This document shows positions 8,444 through 14,908 of a DNA stretch of 24,867 bases, in pieces. The DNA is taken from the IMG/VR virus record IMGVR_UViG_3300008339_000446, positions 1 through 24,867 of that record, one strand, 5' to 3'. The first letter of the stretch is position 1; each line of letters starts with the position of its first letter. A program made the position numbers and the translations under genes. The DNA is from a virus. The notes beneath the pieces are model-generated. The model was not told where the DNA came from, made no database searches, and saw only the letters and a list, made by a program, of their open reading frames with translations.

Positions 8444-10447
8444 ATGCCTACAGCAGACGATTACGCAGATTGGATAGTCAAAAATCAGGCTAAAAAAGGC
8501 ACACCGGAATTTAATACGGTAGCAGAGGCCTATCGTGAGGCGAAACTGCAAGAGGATGTTACAGGCGGCCAATACGAAAGCGTTTTGGGTGGCACTCCTG
8601 ATGCCAGCACTGGCCGCAAGTTTGCCCAAAGTATGCTCAAAGGAGTCAGCAATTTAGGCGATATTTTTATTGGCGCTCCTGAAAACGTAAAGCGTTTGTA
8701 TCAATACGCAACCACTGAAAATATGCCTGTGCCAAGAGCGGCATCCCCTATTCAAAGCACGCTTATTGAAAAAGGGTACATTACCCCGCAAGCGGAATTT
8801 AAGTCGCCGGCAGGGCGCGTGGCTGGATTCACAACAGAGTTAATGACAAGCGGCGGCTTGAATCCGTTCTCAATGTCAAGGGCAGTTGCGACTAAGCCTT
8901 TATTGCCAGCAACAAGAGAAATTGGTAGCCAAGTCGGAAGAACCACCCTGCAAGGTGTGGTTGGTGGCACAACCTCTGAAACATTAAGCAGTTTAGGCAT
9001 CGACAGCCCAGTGACTCAATTCTTGGCAACCGGTGGCGCAATGACGGCCGCTGGCTTACCTTTTGGTGGCATTCGTAGCACCCCAAGTGACATCGTTAAT
9101 CGCGGCTTGCGTAATGTAACCCCTGAACAGATAAGAATGGCCCAAGCCCTGCAAAATGATTCTATTCGCATGGGTTCGCCGATTACTGGTGCTGAAGCAA
9201 TTGCTCAAGTGACCGGTAATAAGTCTTTAGTTGGCACACAGCGCTTTTTAGAGAACGCGCCACAAAGCCAAGCCGTCATGGGTGAGTTTATGGCTAATCG
9301 CCCAGCAGGACAGGCGCAAGCATTTAGAAACGTAATGCCTACAATTAGCGCGGAAATTCCTACGTCTGCAACACCTAGAAACTTGCAAAAAGCTGGTGAG
9401 CGATTAATTGCAGGGGCAGAAAAAAGCCTGACCGAAAATATTGACCCATTTTATAAACAAGCTGGCAAGGTGGGTGTTTACCCCGAACCCAGTGTTTTGG
9501 CCAATCCTAGAATACAAGAGGCTGTCGATGCTGTTACAAAAACAGCAGAATATGGTGTAAAGGATGGTTCGCCCAATTCAATAAAAACATTGATTGCGGC
9601 AAAAAAATATTTGGATGACCAATACCAAACCCAAACTTCTGCCGTTAGTGGTCTGCAAAAGGGCGCGGCTGGCTTTACACAGCAAGCCAAGCAGGAACTG
9701 AACGACTATTTAAAGCAAGTGTCGCCTGAATATGCAAAGGGTGCAAAAAAATACGAAATCGCTCAAGAGACGCAGATTCAACCATTAAAAGAAGGCCCTG
9801 TTGGAAGAATTGCCGAAGGCGAAACTGGCACCGATATATTGATGCCACCTAAACCAATGGCCTTGTATCCTACTGACATCAAGCGCGCCGCAGACTTGTT
9901 GCGTAGAAAAGACCCAGCCGCGTTGCCAACATGGACTAGACAGAACCTTGAGGGCATATTTAACGAGACCACACAAAACTTAGTGGGCGGTGAGAATCAA
10001 TTTGGTGGGCCTAAATTTGCCGCGACAGTTGTCGGAAACAAACAACAGCGGGATAACCTACGCACCTTGGTGACTGAAACAAGCGGAATGCAAGCATGGC
10101 AAGGATTTGAGAACTTCCTTGATGTGATGCAGGCCCAAGGTCAAAGAATGCCCGCAAACTCTGCAACCGCCTTTAATCAGATGGTTGCCGAGGAACTGGG
10201 CGGCGGTAAGTTCAGCAAAATGGCAACCCCATTAAAACCATCCAACGTGGTTAATTTCTTACAAGAAATGCAAATGGGCAGAAATGCTAACTTGTTGGCT
10301 AAAATGTTAGTTGAACCTGATTCTGTTAAAAAATTGGAAGAATTGGCAAGGACAGGCCCCAAATCAGCCAAGGCTCAAACATTGGTTAATTCAATTGTTG
10401 GTGGCTATATTTCACAAAAACCTGAAATAGTCGAGGAAGAAAAATGA
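8444..10447 (+). CDS. Large internal virion / ejection-type protein
   Basis: A 667-aa protein. The N-terminal segment DYADWIVKNQAKKGTPEF followed by NTVAEAYREAK is a pattern I associate with podoviral internal proteins. Residues about 100-210 are Gly/Ala/Thr-rich with membrane-active potential (LQGVVGGTTSETLSSLGI, FLATGGAMTAAGLPFGG), as expected of a protein that helps DNA cross the envelope. The remainder is helical. No lytic transglycosylase motif is visible. The stop overlaps the fibre-anchor start (ATGA). The role is inferred from composition and place; remote homologues would need a profile search. Confidence 0.65.
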   Translation: MPTADDYADWIVKNQAKKGTPEFNTVAEAYREAKLQEDVTGGQYESVLGGTPDASTGRKFAQSMLKGVSNLGDIFIGAPENVKRLYQYATTENMPVPRAASPIQSTLIEKGYITPQAEFKSPAGRVAGFTTELMTSGGLNPFSMSRAVATKPLLPATREIGSQVGRTTLQGVVGGTTSETLSSLGIDSPVTQFLATGGAMTAAGLPFGGIRSTPSDIVNRGLRNVTPEQIRMAQALQNDSIRMGSPITGAEAIAQVTGNKSLVGTQRFLENAPQSQAVMGEFMANRPAGQAQAFRNVMPTISAEIPTSATPRNLQKAGERLIAGAEKSLTENIDPFYKQAGKVGVYPEPSVLANPRIQEAVDAVTKTAEYGVKDGSPNSIKTLIAAKKYLDDQYQTQTSAVSGLQKGAAGFTQQAKQELNDYLKQVSPEYAKGAKKYEIAQETQIQPLKEGPVGRIAEGETGTDILMPPKPMALYPTDIKRAADLLRRKDPAALPTWTRQNLEGIFNETTQNLVGGENQFGGPKFAATVVGNKQQRDNLRTLVTETSGMQAWQGFENFLDVMQAQGQRMPANSATAFNQMVAEELGGGKFSKMATPLKPSNVVNFLQEMQMGRNANLLAKMLVEPDSVKKLEELARTGPKSAKAQTLVNSIVGGYISQKPEIVEEEK

Positions 10448-10722
10448 GTAGAAACGGTTCAGGAGTATATAACCTCCCTGCTGGTAATCCGGTAGTTGCT
10501 GGCACCACCATTACTGCAAGCTGGGCAAACAACACGATGAATGATGTTGCATCAGCTTTAACTGGTTCTTTGGCCGCTGACGGTCAGACCCCAGCAACCG
10601 GCAACCTCAACATGGCAAATAATCGTATTATTTCGGTTACCGACCCTGTTGGTTTGCAGGACGCGGCAACCTATAATTTTTTACAAGCTGGCACATATAC
10701 CGTTAACGGTGGAACTTTCTAA
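10444..10722 (+). CDS. Tail fibre N-terminal anchor, very short
   Basis: A 92-aa protein. SRNGSGVYNLPAGNPVVAGT followed by ITASWANNTMND is the virion-anchoring start found on many phage tail fibres, and GQTPATGNLNMANNRI with VTDPVGLQDAATYN is the usual linker. In the fibres I know this is followed by a long shaft and receptor-binding tip; here the ORF stops after TYTVNGGTF and the lysis cassette begins 10 bases later. No frame continues the fibre. It is either a stub adaptor to which another fibre protein binds, or a truncated fibre. The domain call is firm, the functional state uncertain. Confidence 0.75.
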   Translation: MSRNGSGVYNLPAGNPVVAGTTITASWANNTMNDVASALTGSLAADGQTPATGNLNMANNRIISVTDPVGLQDAATYNFLQAGTYTVNGGTF

Positions 10723-10732
10723 GGTGGAAGGA

Positions 10733-10963
10733 ATGGCATTCGAAATAGACCCAGTCAAGTACGGTGTGCTTTGGCAAAAAGTAGAGGACTACGAAAAAAA
10801 GTTTGACTCGATGGAAAAGAAAATCGACGTCATGGAAGCTGACATCAAAAAATTGGTGAACATGGCTGAACGCTCAAAAGGTAGCCTGTGGGCGCTCATG
10901 GGTGTTGCCTCGGTCGGCGGTGGTGTTATTACTTACATTACAGACTTTTTTGTACGCAAATGA
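10733..10963 (+). CDS. XhlA-like coiled-coil membrane protein
   Basis: A 76-aa protein with a good ribosome site (AGGTGGAAGG). Residues about 15-45 form a charged coiled coil (KVEDYEKKFDSMEKKIDVME). Residues 51-70 form one membrane helix (SLWALMGVASVGGGVITYIT), followed by DFFVRK. This build, including the SKGSLWALMGVA junction, is that of XhlA/hemolysin-type proteins that sit with holins in phage lysis cassettes. Its stop overlaps the next start (ATGA) and a holin and endolysin follow. I infer a role in lysis or its timing. Confidence 0.65.
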   Translation: MAFEIDPVKYGVLWQKVEDYEKKFDSMEKKIDVMEADIKKLVNMAERSKGSLWALMGVASVGGGVITYITDFFVRK

Positions 10964-11310
10964 ACGAACAAGAATCAGCAAAAGAAGTCGCCGGTAAAGC
11001 AATTGGCAAACAAGGTCTGTTTTACATCACCTTTATTGTGGTGATTGGTGTGGGCGCCTCAATTGTGTTGGAAGAATCCAAAATGGCCGCAGTCATGGGT
11101 CTGTTGGGCGCGGCACTTACCGCTCTTATTTCTATGCTAAACGGCATCGCGGGCGCGACTCCAAAGCAGGAAAAGCCGGAGTTCGAGATTATGAAAGAAC
11201 TCATCTTGCGCTTAGACCGTATGGCTGACCGCGACCCCATGAATGTGGTTGTCGATAAAGACAAGGTCTTGGTTACTAAAGGCTCCAACGAAACCGCCAT
11301 CGGGAGGTAA
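10960..11310 (+). CDS. Two-TM membrane protein, holin-like
   Basis: A 116-aa protein beginning at an ATG that overlaps the previous stop. It has two hydrophobic helices, LFYITFIVVIGVGASIVL (about 20-37) and VMGLLGAALTALISMLNGIA (about 45-64), then a soluble charged tail of about 50 residues. Small two-helix proteins between an XhlA-like protein and a 3-TM holin are commonly lysis effectors or antiholins. I do not recognise the family by name. The start is set by the ATGA overlap; upstream in-frame sequence would run into the previous gene. Confidence 0.65.
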   Translation: MNEQESAKEVAGKAIGKQGLFYITFIVVIGVGASIVLEESKMAAVMGLLGAALTALISMLNGIAGATPKQEKPEFEIMKELILRLDRMADRDPMNVVVDKDKVLVTKGSNETAIGR

Positions 11311-11311
11311 T

Positions 11312-11716
11312 ATGTTTCCACTAACCGCGCTGTTTGATGTAGGCATGAAGGTTTTGGATAAATTCATTCCTGACCCCGAAGCAAAAGCCAAAGCCCAGCA
11401 AGAACTCATGCGGCTCCAGCAAGAGGGTCGTTTGGCTGAACTGCAAGCGGACAATATTGAGGCCCAAGAGGTCACCAAGCGCCAACAGTCGGATATGGCA
11501 TCGGACTCTTGGCTATCTAAAAACATTCGTCCCATGACCTTAATCGCGATTCTTGCCGGATACTTTCTGTTCGCTGGAATGTCGACCTTTGGCTACAACG
11601 CAAACGAGAAGTACGTCGAACTGCTGGGCCAGTGGGGTATGCTGATTATGTCGTTCTACTTTGGCGGCCGGACGCTCGAAAAGATTATTGATATGAAGGC
11701 CAAGAAGGATGCTTGA
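11312..11716 (+). CDS. 3-TM holin
   Basis: A 134-aa protein starting one base after the previous stop, with GGGAGG as ribosome site. The amphipathic start MFPLTALFDVGMKVLDKFIP followed by DPEAKAKAQQELMRLQQEG, and then SDSWLSKNIRPMT leading into the first membrane helix (about 74-91), are characteristic of the 3TM/GTA-type holin family. A second hydrophobic stretch is at about 103-118. Holins permeabilise the inner membrane and release the endolysin. The next gene, an endolysin, overlaps by 8 bases. A longer upstream reading is possible but would overlap the previous gene by about 70 bases. Confidence 0.85.
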   Translation: MFPLTALFDVGMKVLDKFIPDPEAKAKAQQELMRLQQEGRLAELQADNIEAQEVTKRQQSDMASDSWLSKNIRPMTLIAILAGYFLFAGMSTFGYNANEKYVELLGQWGMLIMSFYFGGRTLEKIIDMKAKKDA

Positions 11717-12326
11717 ATCGCAGTTAATCGCTTTGGGAATTGACCCCAAATGGACTGAGGCCCTAAACAATACATTCAACAAGTATCAAATCAACACCCC
11801 CAAGCGCCAAGCCTGCTTTTTAGGCCAATGTATGCACGAATCCGGTGGGTTCAAGTTTATGCGCGAGAACCTCAATTATTCTGCCCGCGCTTTGATGGCG
11901 ACGTGGCCAAGCCGGTTCCCTGACGCTGACACCGCCGCCCAATTTGAGCGCAACCCCGAAAAAATAGCCAACAAGGTTTATGGTGGCCGGATGGGCAATA
12001 CCGAGGACGGTGATGGCTGGAAGTATATCGGGCGCGGTTTGATTCAATTGACCGGCAAAGATAACTATGCGGCCGCCAGCGAGGCTTTGGGCGAGGACTT
12101 GGTATCTAACCCCCAGCTTGTGGAAGAACCGCGTGTAGCCGCTTTAACAGCCGGCTGGTTTTGGAATAAACGCGGGTTAAATGAACTGGCTGACCAAATG
12201 GACATCGCCACCATGACCAAACGCATCAATGGTGGCAATTTAGGGATTGCTGACCGTCAGGAAAAAATCAACAAAGTGCTGACAATCCTAAGTTCTCAGC
12301 CAAACAATCAAAAGGACGAATATTAA
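11709..12326 (+). CDS. GH19 chitinase-type endolysin
   Basis: A 205-aa protein of glycoside hydrolase family 19, the lysozyme/chitinase fold used by many phages to cleave peptidoglycan. Visible landmarks are QACFLGQCMHESGGF with the probable catalytic Glu44, ENLNYSARAL with the second acid Glu53, GDGWKYIGRGLIQLTG (about 100-115) and the C-terminal TMTKRINGGNLGI. There is no signal peptide, so export depends on the holin. The start overlaps the holin gene, with AGAAGG just upstream. The last 39 bases overlap the end of a minus-strand gene. Confidence 0.92.
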   Translation: MLESQLIALGIDPKWTEALNNTFNKYQINTPKRQACFLGQCMHESGGFKFMRENLNYSARALMATWPSRFPDADTAAQFERNPEKIANKVYGGRMGNTEDGDGWKYIGRGLIQLTGKDNYAAASEALGEDLVSNPQLVEEPRVAALTAGWFWNKRGLNELADQMDIATMTKRINGGNLGIADRQEKINKVLTILSSQPNNQKDEY

Positions 12327-12491
12327 AGCCGCAAGGTAGGCTTTACGCATCCAATATTGCTTACGCAAGCGGGCTGGGTCGTAAATCAACCATGACTGCA
12401 AGTTCAGCATATCGGGGTCGTTCTCAATATATCGCGGTGGTTGATAGTATTTGCCAATTTTCACCTTGCCGGTGTTGTAAGGTACGCTCAT
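12288..12491 (-). CDS. Small protein with C-terminal membrane helix
   Basis: A 67-aa protein. The N-terminus SVPYNTGKVKIGKYYQPPRY and then MLNLQSWLIYDPARLRKQYW form a soluble head. It ends in a hydrophobic helix (AYLAALIFVLLIVWL, about 51-65) and a short RT tail. I have a memory of similar NTGKVKIG...QPPRYI proteins in phages of Burkholderiales, but know no function. Its start overlaps the stop of the 35-aa gene upstream (ATGA), and its 3' end overlaps the endolysin gene in the opposite direction. It is transcribed from the operator-carrying promoter at 12926-12954. Confidence 0.7.
   Translation of the reverse strand: MSVPYNTGKVKIGKYYQPPRYIENDPDMLNLQSWLIYDPARLRKQYWMRKAYLAALIFVLLIVWLRT
12324..12345 (+). 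terminator. Weak hairpin at end of endolysin gene
   Basis: A 7-bp perfect inverted repeat (12324-12330 TAAAGCC with 12339-12345 GGCTTTA) starts on the endolysin stop codon. No U-tract follows on the plus strand, and the site lies inside a minus-strand gene. It could slow the late transcript at the convergent junction, but it may be coincidence. Confidence 0.25.
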
Positions 12492-12595
12492 TTCCAGCCT
12501 GTCCTTTCAATAAAAACCCACATTAAAAAGCCTGCCAAAACAGCGCCCATAATACAGGCGCCCAAAATATCCAAAAACGATGGTTCTTTATTCAT
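12488..12595 (-). CDS. 35-aa single-TM mini-protein
   Basis: This short gene encodes 35 residues. It begins MNKEPSFLDILGACIM, continues with a membrane helix (ILGACIMGAVLAGFLMWVFI, about 10-29) and ends ERTGWK. Three things support it: a perfect AAGGAG ribosome site 9 bases before the ATG, a stop that overlaps the next gene's start, and a fully hydrophobic membrane span. It sits in a minus-strand mini-operon opposite the lysis cassette, so a membrane role in lysis control or superinfection exclusion is possible. No family is recognised. Confidence 0.65.
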   Translation of the reverse strand: MNKEPSFLDILGACIMGAVLAGFLMWVFIERTGWK

Positions 12596-12605
12596 GTCCG
12601 GCTCC

Positions 12606-12884
12606 TTATCGTGCGGTTACTTTTAAAGTAATCACTGCGGTGGTTTTGGTGTGCTTGGCAATCAATTCTGCTGGGATATTAGCCTCGGCAAACACCGCCT
12701 TGTTATCCACTACGTTGCGCTGTGAGAGCGTTACGCAGGCCTTGTAAAGGTTACCCTCAATCTTACCCTCAGTTTGCTTGAGTTCGGCTTTTATGGCCTC
12801 TGCTTGCGCCTCTAAATCGGCGATTTGAGCCAACAACATACCTAATTGGTCAACCTTGGTTACTGCGATGTCGATTACTTGCAT
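12606..12884 (-). CDS. Unknown phage protein with N-terminal coiled coil
   Basis: A 92-aa protein with an AAAGGAAAT ribosome site. Residues 10-42 form a coiled coil (DQLGMLLAQIADLEAQAEAI). The C-terminal half is conserved-looking: EGNLYKACVTLSQRNVVDNK, AEANIPAELIAKHTKTTAV, ending in LKVTAR. The latter pattern occurs in small unnamed proteins of many phages. It is the first gene of the minus-strand unit read from the promoter at 12926-12954 and is followed by two membrane mini-proteins. No function can be assigned. Confidence 0.75.
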   Translation of the reverse strand: MQVIDIAVTKVDQLGMLLAQIADLEAQAEAIKAELKQTEGKIEGNLYKACVTLSQRNVVDNKAVFAEANIPAELIAKHTKTTAVITLKVTAR

Positions 12885-12925
12885 TTTGATTTCCTTTCTA
12901 TCTCACTCCCCAATGGAGTAAGGAC

Positions 12926-12954
12926 AGTTTAGTTAAGAAAACTTAACAATGCAA
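12926..12954 (-). promoter_or_regulatory. Promoter for the 12884-12288 minus-strand unit
   Basis: Read on the minus strand: -35 TTGCAT (12954-12949), a 17-bp spacer and -10 TAAACT (12931-12926). The spacer is filled by the palindrome at 12932-12947. An A-rich stretch resembling an UP element lies upstream. The architecture is nearly identical to the plus-strand promoter at 16270-16298, sharing the TTGCAT box, spacer length, operator placement and the ACTGT after the -10 region. Confidence 0.75.
12932..12947. promoter_or_regulatory. Operator copy 1, perfect palindrome
   Basis: The sequence GTTAAG-AAAA-CTTAAC is a perfect 6-bp inverted repeat with a 4-bp centre, lying exactly between the -35 and -10 boxes. 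It is the best copy of a five-member family (also 15544, 15607, 16278, 23293). A protein bound here would block RNA polymerase. The likely binder is the Cro-like protein encoded at 15620, by inference. Confidence 0.7.
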
Positions 12955-12965
12955 GGTTTTTTTAT

Positions 12966-12978
12966 AGGGATTTACCCT
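12966..12978 (-). promoter_or_regulatory. Upstream element AGGGTAAATCCCT
   Basis: A 13-bp near-palindrome lies 11 bp upstream of the -35 box on the minus strand. The other TTGCAT promoter has AGGGTAAATACCT 12 bp upstream of its -35 (16245-16257). Shared sequence at a shared distance suggests a second protein-binding site, such as an activator or an upstream operator. Confidence 0.5.
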
Positions 12979-13041
12979 AGGTTGGGGTCAAGATTTGGCT
13001 TTTTGCAACAAATGGGCGGGAAAGCCACAAAACCGCGCAAT

Positions 13042-13128
13042 TTAGGCATCCTCTTGAGGTGGCTTAACAACCCCAGTACTCTGCCTACTCGGCACGTGAA
13101 TGGCGCTTTTGGCGCCACCTTTCGGCAT
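13042..13128 (-). CDS. Possible 28-aa ORF downstream of the exonuclease
   Basis: A short frame starting 3 bases after the exonuclease stop encodes MPKGGAKSAIHVPSR and ends VVKPPQEDA. No convincing ribosome site is present (only AGG close to the ATG), so it would depend on reinitiation. A GC-rich hairpin (13101-13117) falls inside it. Peptide composition is reasonable but not compelling. It is listed because the otherwise empty stretch 12885-13131 contains nothing else coding. Confidence 0.25.
   Translation of the reverse strand: MPKGGAKSAIHVPSRQSTGVVKPPQEDA
13101..13117 (-). other. GC-rich hairpin after the exonuclease gene
   Basis: A perfect 6-bp inverted repeat TGGCGC/GCGCCA has a 5-base loop. 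It lies 15 bases after the exonuclease stop on the minus strand. There is no T-run, so it is not a standard intrinsic terminator; it could protect the 3' end of the early mRNA. A smaller hairpin CCTC-TT-GAGG follows at 13050-13059. Confidence 0.35.
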
Positions 13129-13131
13129 TGC

Positions 13132-13899
13132 CTATATGTTATTACGAATCCGGTAAAACTTAAGCAGACACGAGAAACAATCCCATCCTTTTTGGAGGTC
13201 TTCTTCCGATACACCCACGACCTTGACCTCGTTGGTGGTGCCGTTGACAAAACAAATGGCCGCATTCGCCTTGGGGACACCTAAACCCTGTCGATACGCG
13301 GCTAATTGCATGATATGCTCAAAGTACACCTCGGCCTTGTCGAGAGGGGTATCCTTTGTCTTGAAATCAACGACCGCACCGTCCCACTTCTGATAAAAAT
13401 CGGCGCGGCTCATCAAATCGCACTTGCCACCAAACCCATCCGGATGTGCAAAAGACTTCTCTGAGAGCCACAAACGGCTCCCAAAGTGGGTGTTTATGGC
13501 CTCCTCCACAATCTTGACGTATGGCGGCAGTTCCGGAATGTACACACCCTCATAAAACGACTGGATGATTGCGTGTATGGTCTCACCACGCTCGGCGGCC
13601 TTGCGTCCGGTCTCTTTGGAGTCCTGCATGACCCTTGCGAGCCACTCCTGCTCCGGTTCACCGTCAAGCCTTGGTAAGGTCAGCGCGGCGAGGAGGACTT
13701 GTTGCTGTTTCCATGTATCAAGGCCTGCTTTTGATAGCAATCCGATAATTGTTGTAACACTTGGCAAAAGTCCAAGTTTCCGCGCGTCGCGTAGCGTTGT
13801 TGCACGCTCGTTCCCATTGGCCCCAACCGTTGTATAGGCTGGACTGCCGTCTTTTGAATACCAGTGTCCACTTTCTGCCACCTTTTCTTTAACTATCAT
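13132..13899 (-). CDS. PD-(D/E)XK exonuclease (RecB/Cas4-like)
   Basis: A 255-aa nuclease. Core motifs in order are AAERGETIHAIIQSF (101-115), GGKCDLMSRAD (157-167) with Asp161, VVDFKTK (176-182) with Asp178 and Lys180, and MQLAAYRQG (197-205), the QxxxY motif. This set is typical of phage exonucleases of the RecB/Cas4 type that process double-strand ends for recombination. It lies in the same minus-strand operon as an SSB-like protein, fitting a recombination module. Its start overlaps the preceding gene by 11 bases. No annealing protein of the Redβ or RecT type is obvious beside it. Confidence 0.88.
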   Translation of the reverse strand: MIVKEKVAESGHWYSKDGSPAYTTVGANGNERATTLRDARKLGLLPSVTTIIGLLSKAGLDTWKQQQVLLAALTLPRLDGEPEQEWLARVMQDSKETGRKAAERGETIHAIIQSFYEGVYIPELPPYVKIVEEAINTHFGSRLWLSEKSFAHPDGFGGKCDLMSRADFYQKWDGAVVDFKTKDTPLDKAEVYFEHIMQLAAYRQGLGVPKANAAICFVNGTTNEVKVVGVSEEDLQKGWDCFSCLLKFYRIRNNI

Positions 13900-14104
13900 T
13901 TTCTCTCGCTTTCATCATGGCATCAGCCCATTCATAAGCATATTTGCTTGTTGATTCTTGAACTGTAATAAGACCTTCATTGCCACCCCTTAGCATTGTT
14001 AATATTCCAACCATAGCCTGTGCGGCAAAATAATCTCGCAAGTCCATACCTTCATTAATTATGGTTTCATACCCATTCCATCCTTTGCTTGGAAATGCTT
14101 TCAT
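13889..14104 (-). CDS. Small phage protein with LRDYFAAQAM motif
   Basis: A 71-aa protein. I place the start at the ATG preceded by AAGGA; an upstream reading would run through the Cys-rich gene. Its centre has EGMDLRDYFAAQAMVGIL, a motif I have seen in many small phage and prophage proteins, usually unannotated. The C-terminus is helical and charged (YAYEWADAMMKARENDS). It overlaps the exonuclease start by 11 bases, suggesting coupled translation. No function is known to me. Confidence 0.75.
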   Translation of the reverse strand: MKAFPSKGWNGYETIINEGMDLRDYFAAQAMVGILTMLRGGNEGLITVQESTSKYAYEWADAMMKARENDS

Positions 14105-14112
14105 ATTAGTCC

Positions 14113-14262
14113 TTAGAAACAGTTTGTGTTGCAATTGCCGCCATAACAGCAAGTGGTGCAAGTCACATATTTACCGTTGATAAAGTAGCTGTGTGTGGTG
14201 CAGTTTGCATAAGCCACCGTTGCAACAACCGACAATAAAACTCCTGCGATTAATTTTTTCAT
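14113..14262 (-). CDS. Secreted Cys-rich mini-protein, 49 aa
   Basis: The gene has a perfect AAGGAG ribosome site. Residues 1-19 are a clear signal peptide: MKK, then hydrophobic LIAGVLLSVVATV and a cleavage site after AYA. The mature part is about 30 residues with six Cys (21, 35, 38, 39, 44, 48) in the pattern C-x13-C-x2-C-C-x4-C-x3-C. Such density in an exported peptide suggests disulfides or metal binding in the periplasm. It sits between the SSB-like gene and a small conserved gene in the early minus-strand operon. Function unknown; I recall similar unannotated peptides in related phages only vaguely. Confidence 0.8.
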   Translation of the reverse strand: MKKLIAGVLLSVVATVAYANCTTHSYFINGKYVTCTTCCYGGNCNTNCF

Positions 14263-14273
14263 GTTAATTCTCC

Positions 14274-14900
14274 TTAAAATGGGATGTCTGAATCTGCTGG
14301 GCCAAAATTATCATCATCTGCAATCTTGGGTTCTGCGTCACGCTTTTGTTTGCCGCGCCACTCGGATGATTCTGCAATCTTTTCTTTGTAATACTTTGGC
14401 AAGGTATCGTACTTGGCTTGGTCAAACTCCTGCAACCAAAAGTGCGTAACTGAGTTAATACCCTGTGGCAGGCTATTACGCAGGGCTGTTGGCACCGCGC
14501 TAATACCGGACACATTCGCGTACTTGCCGTCCTCCGAATGCACGACCGAGAGCATACAGAACTTGCCCAATAGGTTACGCACATCAAAGTTTTTTCTGTC
14601 CTCGGTAGTCATCTTTTTACCTGACCATGATTCAAGGTCTTTACGCAGGGTCGACTGGTCGCCAAGGCTTACGGTGTAACGCTTACTAACGATTAATGGC
14701 TTGCCATCATCCGTTAGTAATTTTTCGCCATCATCGGACTCACCATGCAATTCCCAAGTAAATACCATCTTGTGCATGATTTTGGTCTCACCTTTCCAAT
14801 CTACGGACTGGTGGCCAAGGTCAATACAGGAGTAAAGCCTTGCAAGGTGGTTGCCTGCGGGCGCGATTTTAAAGTCTCTGCTTGTATCTGAAATAATCAT
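14274..14900 (-). CDS. Single-stranded DNA-binding protein-like
   Basis: A 208-aa protein from the ATG preceded by GAGGAAAG; a TTG four codons upstream is less likely. The start RDFKIAPAGNHLARLYSCID is typical of phage SSB-like proteins, an OB-fold being expected from residue 10 to about 150. The C-terminal region is disordered and acidic (AEPKIADDDNFGPADSDIPF) and ends in DSDIPF, the tip used by SSBs to recruit partner proteins. It stands two genes before the exonuclease in the same operon. The call rests on this tail and context; the OB-fold was not modelled. Confidence 0.78.
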   Translation of the reverse strand: MIISDTSRDFKIAPAGNHLARLYSCIDLGHQSVDWKGETKIMHKMVFTWELHGESDDGEKLLTDDGKPLIVSKRYTVSLGDQSTLRKDLESWSGKKMTTEDRKNFDVRNLLGKFCMLSVVHSEDGKYANVSGISAVPTALRNSLPQGINSVTHFWLQEFDQAKYDTLPKYYKEKIAESSEWRGKQKRDAEPKIADDDNFGPADSDIPF

Positions 14901-14908
14901 GGCTTTCC

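Noticed and set aside
12441-12626. Plus-strand 61-codon frame opposite the membrane mini-proteins
   Set aside because: The minus strand here has two ribosome sites, an ATGA overlap and membrane helices; the plus frame has none of these.
12966-12978. The AGGG-TAAAT-CCCT hairpin as a terminator for the exonuclease operon
   Set aside because: On the minus strand it is followed by A residues, not T. The same sequence recurs upstream of another promoter, so a protein-binding element is the better reading.
14264-14277. A further one-mismatch operator-like sequence, TTAAT-TCTC-CTTAA
   Set aside because: It coincides with the AAGGAG ribosome site of the Cys-rich peptide gene, is inside an operon and has no promoter boxes around it.
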